64,000 nucleotides of DNA from NCBI RefSeq assembly GCF_000971235.1, contig NZ_BBMB01000013.1:62001-126000 (forward strand), written 5' to 3'. Under the pieces are notes generated by a model. That model did not search any database and was not told where the DNA came from. It saw only the letters and a program-made list of their open reading frames with translations. Position 1 is the stretch's first letter, and each line of letters opens with the position of its first letter. Positions 49,392 through 57,396 of the stretch are shown one piece after another. The position numbers were made by a program, and so were the translations under genes. The stretch is from Demequina subtropica (GTDB lineage Bacteria > Actinomycetota > Actinomycetes > Actinomycetales > Demequinaceae).

Positions 49392-51084
49392 AGACGGCCT
49401 CCAACGCCCATTCCCCGCCTCCGTAGGCGAGCAGCACCGCGGTCACGGCGTCCTCGCCGTCGCGCAGCGCGACCTGGACGTAGGCGCGCCGCGAGGCGTC
49501 CTCGGACCACCACCGCTCCGAGACGGGCCACGGACCTGCCCAGGACTCGACCGGCCGGGGGCGATCCCACACCGGCCCGACGAGGCGTCCCACATGCCCC
49601 TCGGAGGGATGGCGGTTCGCGGCGCGGGCGCGCTCGTCGGAGGCGTCCGCCTCGAGCCGTACCCACGTGGGCGGTGCGCTGATCGCGAGGCGCCTGCTGA
49701 TGGTGACCGGGCTGCCGCCCGCGTCCAGCACGAGCGCGGGCCGCGCCACCGGGGGCACCGTCGCGGGCGGCGGGTCGGGGATGCGTCCCGGCCACGGATG
49801 CGCGATCGCGCGAGCGGGTGGCGCCTCCTGGCCCCAGGGCGCCATGAGCGCCCTGTCACGGGGAGAGCGCCCGCCTTGCTCGGCGACCGCGAGCACGCCC
49901 TCGAGGCCGAGGAGCCCCTGGACGCGTTCGAGGGCACGATGCGCGCGCGAGTCCGCGCCCGACACCCCGCCCCACAGATAGGACTGCTCGGCCCCGAGCG
50001 GGACCACGTCCTCGGCCACCAGCCCGAGCGACACGAGCGGCGACGGCTCAGGACCCTTGCCGCCGTCCGCGACCCCGGCCGTGCCCGACAGCCAGCCCTC
50101 GAGCTGCCACCGCACGCGATCGGTCATGTGCCGCGCGAACGCGCCGGCACGGGTGCCCACGTCGGTACGCCAGACCCGCTCGAGCTCCTGCCCCTTCTCG
50201 GTGCGCGCCGTGATGCGCACGCGCCCGCAGCGCACCCCCGCATCGAGCAGGGCACGGTCGAGCGCGGTCGCGGCCTCCTTCGCCACGTGGACCAGCTGCT
50301 CGATCCGCTCGGCGGGGTCCTCGAACACGTGCTCGACGGCGATGTCCTCCTCGCTGCGACGCAGCACAGGCGGCGCGAGGTCCTCCCCCGAAGCGAGCCG
50401 ATGCGCCCACACCCCCACAGGCCCGAAGCGCGCGAGCACGTCCCCGAACGGCAGTGCCGCGAGGTCGCCCAGCGTGGCGATGCCGAGCCGGGTGAGGACG
50501 CTGGTGAGCCGCTCGACCTCCTCGCGCTGCACGCGCTCCATGGCCGCGAGCGCGAGCGAGCCGACGGGCGCCGGCGCGAGGTAGTCGCGCGAGGCACCCG
50601 AGGGCACCAGCTCCGAGGACCGGGCCGCGAGCACGGCCGCGAGCAGTCCGTCCGCGGCGCCGACCGCGCATTCGACCCCCGCGTGCTCGGCGACCGCGCT
50701 CACGAGCGCCTCCGCGAGCGCCTCCTCCGAGCCGTGGAAGCGGGAGGCTCCGTCCGCGGGGACGATCATGAGGCCGGGGCGGGAGATCTCGACCCCCGAG
50801 ACGGCCTGCTCGGCGGCCGCCGCGACGGCCTCGAACAGGCGCGAGTCGCGGCCCTCGTCGTACGGCAGGATCGCGATCTCGGGGCAGACCCGCTGCGCGA
50901 GCCTGCGCGTGCTGCCCCGCCTCACCCCGGCGGCGCGCGCCGCGGCAGAGACCGCCACGAGCCCGCGCCCGTGCAGCACCGCGGCCGGGGCGTCGGCACC
51001 CAGCCCCGCCTCCGTCATCGCGGCGACCGCGGGCCAGTCCGGCACCCACAGCACGGCGCGCCGCACCACGGTCACCACGCTCAT
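49384..51084 (-). CDS. imuB: catalytically dead Y-family polymerase ImuB
   Basis: This 566-residue protein has the Y-family fold (palm with RRAVLWVPDWPAVA, finger and little-finger regions). The palm segment that should read like S-x-D-E is VEISRPGLMIVPADG, so the catalytic acidic pair is absent. This is the known ImuB condition: it acts as a scaffold, not a polymerase. A beta-clamp-binding pentapeptide, QSYLW, lies near residue 370 in AEQSYLWGG, similar to mycobacterial QLPLW. The long C-terminal tail is Pro-rich and fits the partner-binding tail. The ATG overlaps the imuA' stop as ATGA. Confidence 0.9.
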   Translation of the reverse strand: MSVVTVVRRAVLWVPDWPAVAAMTEAGLGADAPAAVLHGRGLVAVSAAARAAGVRRGSTRRLAQRVCPEIAILPYDEGRDSRLFEAVAAAAEQAVSGVEISRPGLMIVPADGASRFHGSEEALAEALVSAVAEHAGVECAVGAADGLLAAVLAARSSELVPSGASRDYLAPAPVGSLALAAMERVQREEVERLTSVLTRLGIATLGDLAALPFGDVLARFGPVGVWAHRLASGEDLAPPVLRRSEEDIAVEHVFEDPAERIEQLVHVAKEAATALDRALLDAGVRCGRVRITARTEKGQELERVWRTDVGTRAGAFARHMTDRVRWQLEGWLSGTAGVADGGKGPEPSPLVSLGLVAEDVVPLGAEQSYLWGGVSGADSRAHRALERVQGLLGLEGVLAVAEQGGRSPRDRALMAPWGQEAPPARAIAHPWPGRIPDPPPATVPPVARPALVLDAGGSPVTISRRLAISAPPTWVRLEADASDERARAANRHPSEGHVGRLVGPVWDRPRPVESWAGPWPVSERWWSEDASRRAYVQVALRDGEDAVTAVLLAYGGGEWALEAVYD

Positions 51085-51767
51085 GCCGCACCCCCGAGGG
51101 AGCGCACGGGAGCGAGCACCGGCGTGCCCCTCCGCAGCGGCGCGTCCGCCTCGATCGGCAGGGTGACCATCCGGGCGAGGCCTCCGCGCCGCTCCTCGAC
51201 CCGCACCACGAGCTCGTGCCCGCGCAGCCTCCCGTCGCCCGCGCCGAGCCCGTGCCAGCGGGACCCCACCGCGGTGAGGCTCACGTGCGCGCCCGTCCAC
51301 GGACCCTCCGCGACGATGACGGAGCCCCGCTCCCTCGCCCGCGAGGCCAGCCGGCGCCGGTCCGCCTCGGACAGCGCGAGGCGCGGCCCCATCAGGACCA
51401 CGTCCATGCCGTCGACGCACGCGCCCGCCACGGCCGCGGCCTGCGCACCCGGGTGCGGCATGAGCGCGACACGCGCGAGATCGAGCCCGCGCCTCGCCGC
51501 CGCGACCACGCCGAGCGCCGGCATGCCCACCGCGGCGGTCCACGAACCTGCCTCCGAGGCTGCGGAGGCGAGCGCGAGCATCAGTGACGTGGAGCCGACC
51601 ACCGAGACCACCTGGCCGCGTCGCAGCCCCTGGGGCAGCACCTGGTCGAGCACCGGCGCGAGAGGGAGCGTGGGGGCCTCCCAGCGGTCGCGGGTGGTCC
51701 CCACCCGCCGCTGCACCCCCGCGAGCGCCTCACGCGCCCGGGCGAGCCTCGCCTCGGCCGTCTCCAT
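51081..51767 (-). CDS. imuA': RecA-like mutasome protein ImuA'
   Basis: This 228-residue protein is the first gene of the SOS mutasome operon. It has a RecA-like layout, but the nucleotide-binding loop reads VVGSTSLMLALAS without the Walker lysine, so ATP binding is unlikely. It is equivalent to mycobacterial ImuA', which binds RecA and ImuB. GGGAGG precedes the ATG. The perfect LexA box 43 nt upstream makes DNA-damage induction very likely. Confidence 0.85.
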   Translation of the reverse strand: METAEARLARAREALAGVQRRVGTTRDRWEAPTLPLAPVLDQVLPQGLRRGQVVSVVGSTSLMLALASAASEAGSWTAAVGMPALGVVAAARRGLDLARVALMPHPGAQAAAVAGACVDGMDVVLMGPRLALSEADRRRLASRARERGSVIVAEGPWTGAHVSLTAVGSRWHGLGAGDGRLRGHELVVRVEERRGGLARMVTLPIEADAPLRRGTPVLAPVRSLGGAA

Positions 51768-51810
51768 CGCCGCGCACCTCCCGCATCGTCCCGCGCCATC
51801 GATCATCCGT

Positions 51811-51826
51811 TCGAACACATGTTCGA
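51811..51826. promoter_or_regulatory. LexA (SOS) box
   Basis: TCGAACACATGTTCGA is a perfect match to the actinobacterial SOS box TCGAAC-N4-GTTCGA, and the palindrome extends one more base on each side. It lies 43-59 nt upstream of the imuA' start and 106 nt upstream of the divergent GH13 gene. Confidence 0.95.
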
Positions 51827-51917
51827 ACGATCCCTCGATTATGGCCCCACCCTCCGACAGCGGGCAAGGCGGCCCGGGTGCCAGGAGGAACGGGCGCGCC
51901 CCCTGTCGAAGAGGCCC

Positions 51918-51923
51918 TACGAT
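51918..51923 (+). promoter_or_regulatory. leaderless -10 box of the GH13 gene
   Basis: TACGAT lies 8 nt before the ATG at 51932, with no ribosome-binding site between. This places the transcription start at or next to the ATG. Confidence 0.5.
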
Positions 51924-51931
51924 GGACGACC

Positions 51932-53764
51932 ATGGCATCGATGCAAGCGCTTGCATGGGCTCACCACGACGGCTCGGCCCTCTACGCCCCCGACGGTCCT
52001 GTCGCGCTCGGGGACAAGGTCGCGCTACGGGTGCGCACCGCCGCATCGGCGAACGTCGAGCGCGTCTGGCTGCGCACGGTCCTCGACGGCGAGCCCGCCT
52101 TCGTCGAGGCGGAGCCGACGGACGAGCGCGGCGGCGAACGGTGGTTCACCGCGCGGCTCGTGCTCCACAACCCCCTCACCCCGTACCGCTTCCTGCTCCA
52201 GGCCCACGGCGACACCGTCTGGCTCAACGGCACGGGCCTGCACCACCGCGACGTCACCGATCACCACGACTTCCGCCTCCACACGGAGGACTCCGCCCCG
52301 GCATGGCTCCGCGACGCGGTGATCTACCAGGTCTTCCCGGACCGCTTCGCCCCCGATCCGTCCGGGGCCCGCCCCAGGGACCTGCCCGGCTGGGCGCTCC
52401 CGAAGGCGTGGGGCGAGGAGCCCGCGACCGACGGCCCCGCCGCCGTCACCGAGGTCTACGGCGGCACGCTGTCGGGCATCGAGGCCCGCCTCGACCACCT
52501 CGTCGCCCTCGGGGTCACCACCCTCTACCTCACGCCGTTCTTCCCCGGGCGCTCGAACCACCGCTACGACGCGACCACCTTCGACCACGTGGACCCGCTG
52601 CTGGGCGGCGACGAGGCGCTCGCCTCCCTCGCCCGCGCCGCGGACGCCCGCGGCCTGCGCGTCATGGGCGACCTCACCACCAACCACACCGGGGACGGCC
52701 ACGACTGGTTCGCCGCCTCGCGCGACGCCTCGTCCCCGGAGGCCGGCTACTACCTCTGGAACGAGTCGCGCGACGACTGGGTGGGATGGACGGGCCACCG
52801 CCACCTGCCCAAGCTCGACTGGCGCGACGACGCGCTCGCGGCCCGCATGGTCGAGGACGGGTCCGCGGCGGTGCGGCGCTGGCTCGCCCCGCCGTACGGG
52901 CTCGACGGCTGGCGGATCGACGTCGCCAACATGACCGGCCGCCACGGGCCCGTGGACGTCAACGCCGCGGTCGCGGCGCGGGTGCGCCGCGCGGTGGCGG
53001 CCGACAACCCCGACGCCGCCGTGATCGCGGAGCACTTCCACGACGCGACCGAGGACCTCCGTCGCGGCGCATGGGACGCCGGCATGAACTACGCGGGGTT
53101 CCTGCGCCCCGTGTGGCAGTGGCTCGCCGAGCCGGGCACCGGCATCCGCTTCCTCGAGGCGCCCATCGCCGTCCCCTCCCGCACGGGCGCCGAGGCCGCG
53201 GCGACGATGCGCGACGTCCTCGCCGGCATCCCGTGGCGCGTCGCGGCGCGCGCCTGGAACCTGCTGTCCACGCACGACACCGCGCGCATCCGCACCCTCA
53301 CCGGGTCACCCGCCCGCCACCGGGCCGCCGCCGCGCTGCTGTTCACCTATGTGGGGGCGCCGTTCGTGTTCGCGGGTGACGAGGGCGGTGCGAGCGGCGT
53401 CAACGGCGAGCACTCCCGGACCCCCATGCCGTGGACCGACATCGAGAACGGCGGCGCGCGCTGGGACGCCGAGACCCATGCGACGTACCGCGCGCTCGGG
53501 CAGCTGCGTCGGGAACGCTGCTCGCTGAGGCACGGCGGTCTCCGCTGGGTGGTGGCGACGGACGATGCGCTGGTCTACCTGCGCGAGTGCGAGCACGAGG
53601 TTCTCCTGGTCGCCGTCGCGCGTGCGGCGACCACCCTCACGGTCGACCTCGGCGGCCGCACGCTCGAGCGCGTCCACGGCGAGCTCGATGCCTCGCACCG
53701 CGACGGGGTCGTGCTGACGTCCCGCGGCGCCGCCGCGGGAGTCTGGGTCCTCGGAGGCGTGTGA
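51932..53764 (+). CDS. GH13 alpha-amylase family enzyme (maltogenic/neopullulanase type)
   Basis: This 610-residue enzyme has an N-terminal CBM34-like sheet domain (about 10-110), a GH13 barrel and a C-terminal sheet domain. The catalytic residues are D330 in GWRIDVANM, E367 in VIAEHF and D449 in LLSTHDTARI. The first family motif is in LRVMGDLTTNHTGDGHDWF. There is no signal peptide, so it acts inside the cell on imported maltodextrins, pullulan-derived oligosaccharides or cyclodextrins. A perfect 16-bp palindrome covers codons 4-9, an operator placed inside the coding sequence. The gene is divergent from imuA'. Confidence 0.92.
   Translation: MASMQALAWAHHDGSALYAPDGPVALGDKVALRVRTAASANVERVWLRTVLDGEPAFVEAEPTDERGGERWFTARLVLHNPLTPYRFLLQAHGDTVWLNGTGLHHRDVTDHHDFRLHTEDSAPAWLRDAVIYQVFPDRFAPDPSGARPRDLPGWALPKAWGEEPATDGPAAVTEVYGGTLSGIEARLDHLVALGVTTLYLTPFFPGRSNHRYDATTFDHVDPLLGGDEALASLARAADARGLRVMGDLTTNHTGDGHDWFAASRDASSPEAGYYLWNESRDDWVGWTGHRHLPKLDWRDDALAARMVEDGSAAVRRWLAPPYGLDGWRIDVANMTGRHGPVDVNAAVAARVRRAVAADNPDAAVIAEHFHDATEDLRRGAWDAGMNYAGFLRPVWQWLAEPGTGIRFLEAPIAVPSRTGAEAAATMRDVLAGIPWRVAARAWNLLSTHDTARIRTLTGSPARHRAAAALLFTYVGAPFVFAGDEGGASGVNGEHSRTPMPWTDIENGGARWDAETHATYRALGQLRRERCSLRHGGLRWVVATDDALVYLRECEHEVLLVAVARAATTLTVDLGGRTLERVHGELDASHRDGVVLTSRGAAAGVWVLGGV
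51941..51956. promoter_or_regulatory. MalR/LacI-type operator inside the GH13 coding start
   Basis: ATGCAAGCGCTTGCAT is a perfect 16-bp palindrome with the central CG step typical of LacI-family operators. It begins 9 nt after the A of the start codon. If the message is leaderless it covers about +10 to +25. Confidence 0.7.
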
Positions 53765-53770
53765 GCCGCG

Positions 53771-54583
53771 TCAGCGCGCGCGCAGCGCCCACATCGCGAC
53801 CGCCGAGGCCGCGGCGACGTTGAGGGAGTCCACTCCCCCGTGCATCGGGATGATGACTGCCTCGTCCACGTGAGCGAGCGCCTGACGCGTGAGCCCGTCG
53901 CCCTCCGCTCCCATCACCAGGGCGACCTTGTCGCCCGCGCGCGCCGCGAAGTCGTCGAGGTCCACCGCATCGTCCGCGAGCGCGAGCCCCGCGACGGTGA
54001 ACCCCAGCCCGCGGAGCTCGTCGAGCGCACCGGGCCAGGACTCCGCACGCGTCCACGGCACCTGGAACACCGTTCCCATCGACACCTTCACCGACCGTCG
54101 GTACAGCGGATCCGCGCACGTCGGCGCGACCACCACCGCATCGGCGCCGATGCCCGCGGCCGAGCGGAAGATCGCCCCCACGTTGGTGTGATCGACGATC
54201 CCCTCGAGGACCACGATGCGCCGCGCGTCACGCACCAGGTCCGCGAGCGCGGGCAGCGCGGGGCGCTCCATCGACGCGAGCGCACCGCGATGCACCTGGT
54301 ATCCGGTCACGTCCTCGAGCAGTGCGGCGGGCGCCACGTAGACCGGCACGCCCGCAGGCACCACCGTCGCGACCGAGTCGAGCCAGCGCTCGCTCAGCAG
54401 CACCGCACGGGGACGATGCCCCGCGGCCACCGCGCGCGCGATCACCTTGGCACCCTCGGCCATGTACAGGCCCCGCTCGGGCTCGAGCGCGCGCCGCAGC
54501 GCGACATCGGTGAGGTCGCGGAAGTCGGCCAGGCGGGGGTCGGCGGGGTCGTCGACGTGGATCACGGGCATGACGTCCATCAT
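53771..54583 (-). CDS. SpoU/TrmH-family RNA 2'-O-methyltransferase
   Basis: This 270-residue knotted methyltransferase has the three SpoU motifs: VLEGIVDHTNVGAIFRSA, VALVMGAEGDG and VIIPMHGGVDSLNVAAASA. The N-terminal 100 residues form the RNA-binding substrate domain. The RNA target, rRNA or tRNA, cannot be told. Three in-frame ATGs lie at 54583, 54580 and 54571, and the last gives the usual family start MPVIHVDDP. It ends 6 nt from the convergent GH13 gene. Confidence 0.9.
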   Translation of the reverse strand: MMDVMPVIHVDDPADPRLADFRDLTDVALRRALEPERGLYMAEGAKVIARAVAAGHRPRAVLLSERWLDSVATVVPAGVPVYVAPAALLEDVTGYQVHRGALASMERPALPALADLVRDARRIVVLEGIVDHTNVGAIFRSAAGIGADAVVVAPTCADPLYRRSVKVSMGTVFQVPWTRAESWPGALDELRGLGFTVAGLALADDAVDLDDFAARAGDKVALVMGAEGDGLTRQALAHVDEAVIIPMHGGVDSLNVAAASAVAMWALRAR

Positions 54584-54666
54584 CCCAGCGCCCGCGCCGC
54601 CGGGGTGCCGCCGGCGTACCCTGGAGGTATCGACGCAGGTGTCGATGTCGCTGGAGGGAAGCGGCG

Positions 54667-55662
54667 ATGAACGAGCTCGAGACGAGGCTCGGCCGGTGGG
54701 TCGAGGCGGGGCTCATCAGCCCCGAGACCGCAGCCGACCTGCGCCGATTCGAGGCCGCGCATCCGCAGGACGGCCCGGCGCGTCCGCGTCCCCTCGCGCT
54801 CGTCGGGGAGGTCGTCGGCTACCTCGGCGCCGTGCTCACGGTGTCGGCGCTCGCGTTCCTGCTGAGCCGCACGTGGACCGATCTCCCCACCGCCGCCCGG
54901 ATCGCGCTGGTCGCCGCGCTGGTCGCGATCACGACGACCGCGGGCATCCTCGCGGCGCGCACGGCGAGCGCTCCGGCGCAGCGGCTGGCCTCCGTGCTGC
55001 TCGTCGCGTCGGTGGTCCTCACCGGATGGCTCACCTGGGTGATCGGGCACGATGCGGCGGGCATCGACGACGAGGACATCGGCCGGTGGGTCACCGGGGC
55101 GGCCACCCTCGCCGCGGCCGCGGTGTACCTCGCGAGGAGACGCGGGCTGACGCAGATCACGCTGCTCGTCGCGCTGGCATGGACCGTCGAGACCTTCGTT
55201 GAGCCCTGGGACGACGATCCGACGGGCCTCGCGCTCGGCCTGCCCTGGGCGGTGCTCGGCGCCTGCTGGATCGCGCTCGCCATCACCCCGCTGCTCACCC
55301 CGCGCGAGCCGGCGCTCGTCACGGGCGGGCTCCTCGCGTACGCGGGCCTCGCCATCGCCGCAACCGGCGACACGCGCGGCCTCATGCTCGGCGTCGGCGT
55401 CGCCTTCGCGGCGTGGCTCATCGCCGTCGCGGTCATGCGTCGCGAGCTGGTGCTGCTCATCGTCCCCGGGGCGGTGGCGCTGCTCGGCTCCGTGCCGCAG
55501 CTCATCGACCACCTGGTGGGCGACACGCTCCTCACCTGGGTCGGGGTCATGGTCTCGGGGCTCGCGCTCGTCGCCGTCGCGGTCTGGATGGTGCGCGACC
55601 GGCAACGGCGCGAGCCCGATGAGGCCGGCGCGGCCGACGACGACATCGTGCTGAGCCCCTGA
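54667..55662 (+). CDS. DUF2157-type multi-pass membrane protein
   Basis: This 331-residue protein has a soluble helical N-terminus typical of DUF2157 (LGRWVEAGLISPETAADLRRFEAAH) and about nine hydrophobic helices. Function is unknown. GGAGGGAAG precedes the ATG. The last 20 residues are charged. It is convergent with the SPFH gene across a perfect 30-nt palindrome. Confidence 0.78.
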   Translation: MNELETRLGRWVEAGLISPETAADLRRFEAAHPQDGPARPRPLALVGEVVGYLGAVLTVSALAFLLSRTWTDLPTAARIALVAALVAITTTAGILAARTASAPAQRLASVLLVASVVLTGWLTWVIGHDAAGIDDEDIGRWVTGAATLAAAAVYLARRRGLTQITLLVALAWTVETFVEPWDDDPTGLALGLPWAVLGACWIALAITPLLTPREPALVTGGLLAYAGLAIAATGDTRGLMLGVGVAFAAWLIAVAVMRRELVLLIVPGAVALLGSVPQLIDHLVGDTLLTWVGVMVSGLALVAVAVWMVRDRQRREPDEAGAADDDIVLSP

Positions 55663-55704
55663 GCGTCGCGCGGGGCGGGCCGTCACGCGCCCCGGACGCG
55701 ACGA

Positions 55705-55734
55705 GGGCCCCGGAGGATCGATCCTCCGGGGCCC
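55705..55734. terminator. bidirectional terminator, perfect 30-nt palindrome
   Basis: The 30 bases are their own exact complement, centred at 55719/55720, and lie between two convergent genes. As RNA each strand forms a GC-rich hairpin of 13 bp with a 4-nt loop. Confidence 0.7.
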
Positions 55735-55764
55735 ACCGTGCGGCGCTCGTGTCCTGGCGCGTCC

Positions 55765-56844
55765 CTACTGGCCCTTCTCGGCGTCCGGGTCGAACGGCTT
55801 GCCCGACCGCGTCCCGGCCTGCTCCGCCTCGCCCGAGATGCCCTCGGCCTGACGGCGCGCCTCCTCGAGCGCGGCGCGCGGGTCCGCGAGCGCCGACGTG
55901 ATGCGCGAGGTGCGCGAGCGGGCACGCTCGGGGTCGCGCTCGAGCGGCTCCGCCTCGTCCGTGACGCCGAAGCCCGCCGCGACGGCCTTGAGCGCACCGG
56001 TGAACTCGGTGGGCACGAACCACATCTGGTTGTTGTTGGCCTTCGCGACCTCGGGGAGCATCTGGAGGTACTGGTAGGACAGCAGCTTGGAGTCCGCGTC
56101 GCCCTCGTGGATGGCGTCGAACACCTGGAGGATCGCGCGCGCCTCACCCTCGGCCTTGAGGATCTTGGACTGCGCCTCACCCTCGGCCTTGAGGATCGCC
56201 GACTGCTTCTCACCCTCCGCCGTGAGGATCGCCGACTGCTTGACGCCCTCCGCCGTGAGGATCGCGGCACGGCGGTCGCGCTCGGCGCGCATCTGCTTCT
56301 CCATCGAGTCCTTGATGGACAGCGGCGGCTCGATCGACTTGAGCTCGACGCGGTTGACGCGGATGCCCCACTTGCCTGTCGCGTCGTCCAGGACGCCGCG
56401 CAGCTGACCGTTGATCTGGTCGCGGCTGGTGAGCGTCTGCTCGAGGTCCATGGTGCCGACGATGTTGCGCAGCGTGGTCGTGGTGAGCTGCTCGACACCG
56501 GTGATGTAGTTGGCGATCTCGTAGACCGCGGACTTGGGGTCGGTCACCTGGAAGTAGATGACCGTGTCGATGTCGACCACCAGGTTGTCGGACGTGATGA
56601 CCGACTGCGGCGGGAACGAATAGACCATCTCGCGCAGGTCCACCTTGGCGCGCACCTTGTCGATGAACGGGACCAGCAGGTGCAGGCCTGCGTCCATGGT
56701 CGAGTGGTAGCGGCCCAGGCGCTCGACCAGGTAGGCCTGCGTCTGCTGGACCACGATGATCGCCCTCGCGATCGCGGCGATCACGAAGATCGCGAGGACC
56801 GCGATCGCGACCCACACGATGATCGTGCCTACGTTGTCACCCAT
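55765..56844 (-). CDS. SPFH/Band 7 membrane scaffold protein (slipin/QmcA-like)
   Basis: This 359-residue protein has one N-terminal membrane helix (about 6-29), an SPFH domain (about 30-190) and a helical region with four consecutive 10-11-residue repeats of the type AILTAEGEKQS (about 200-245). It ends in a low-complexity acidic tail. Such proteins form ring oligomers in membrane microdomains. The partner NfeD gene lies immediately upstream with a 1-nt gap, the usual pairing. Confidence 0.9.
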   Translation of the reverse strand: MGDNVGTIIVWVAIAVLAIFVIAAIARAIIVVQQTQAYLVERLGRYHSTMDAGLHLLVPFIDKVRAKVDLREMVYSFPPQSVITSDNLVVDIDTVIYFQVTDPKSAVYEIANYITGVEQLTTTTLRNIVGTMDLEQTLTSRDQINGQLRGVLDDATGKWGIRVNRVELKSIEPPLSIKDSMEKQMRAERDRRAAILTAEGVKQSAILTAEGEKQSAILKAEGEAQSKILKAEGEARAILQVFDAIHEGDADSKLLSYQYLQMLPEVAKANNNQMWFVPTEFTGALKAVAAGFGVTDEAEPLERDPERARSRTSRITSALADPRAALEEARRQAEGISGEAEQAGTRSGKPFDPDAEKGQ

Positions 56845-56845
56845 C

Positions 56846-57292
56846 TCAGCTCTCCTTCTCGGGCGCGACCACGGCGGTCGCGCCCTGGATCCTCAGCACC
56901 GTCACGTCGGAGCCCTCGGGGATGGCGGGCGCATCGTCCTCGGTGCGCGCCGTCCACACCTCCCCGTTGAGCTTGACGCGACCGCTGGTCTCGGTCACCG
57001 TGTCGATCGCGCGGGCCGCACGGCCCACGAGCGCCGCGGTGTTGGTCTCGGCCGCGCCCTCGCCCTTGGCCCGCAGCGAGCGCAGCAGGAAGGGCCGCAG
57101 CCCTCCGATGAGCAGCGATGCGACCGCGAGCGCGATGATGACGCTCAGCCACCACGGCGCGCTCAGCAATGCGGCGACACCACCCGCGAGCGCGCCGACC
57201 GCGAGCATCGCGAACAACAGGTCGAGCGTGAAGATCTCGATCGCACCGAGGATCATCGCGCCGATGAACCACCACAGGAACTGCTCCACCAT
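56846..57292 (-). CDS. NfeD-like membrane protein
   Basis: This 148-residue short-form NfeD has helices at about 6-24, 28-45 and 47-66 and a C-terminal OB domain (about 85-145) with GRVKLNGEVWTARTEDDAPAIPEGSDVTVLRI. It partners the SPFH protein. The first ATG has AAGGAGG only 2 nt away; the GTG next to it (57289) has the better 5-nt spacing and may be the true start. Confidence 0.9.
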   Translation of the reverse strand: MVEQFLWWFIGAMILGAIEIFTLDLLFAMLAVGALAGGVAALLSAPWWLSVIIALAVASLLIGGLRPFLLRSLRAKGEGAAETNTAALVGRAARAIDTVTETSGRVKLNGEVWTARTEDDAPAIPEGSDVTVLRIQGATAVVAPEKES

Positions 57293-57331
57293 GGCCTCCT
57301 TGTCTCTCGGCACGCTAGCAGGGATGACGGA

Positions 57332-57365
57332 AGGCCCGCATCGTCCGCCGGGACGATGCGGGCCT
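57332..57365 (-). terminator. terminator after the tauE-like gene
   Basis: A perfect 15-bp stem (57332-57346 with 57351-57365) closes a GCCG loop. The stem is made of two opposed copies of the 9-mer GGACGATGC with GC-rich extension. It separates the ABC-rrf2-tauE unit from nfeD-SPFH. Confidence 0.75.
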
Positions 57366-57396
57366 CCTCCCCCGGAAGGGTGCGTCGCGCCTGGTG

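Noticed and set aside
49384..51084. Active DinB (Pol IV)
   Set aside because: The acidic catalytic pair of Y-family polymerases is missing in the palm, and the operon context is that of ImuB.
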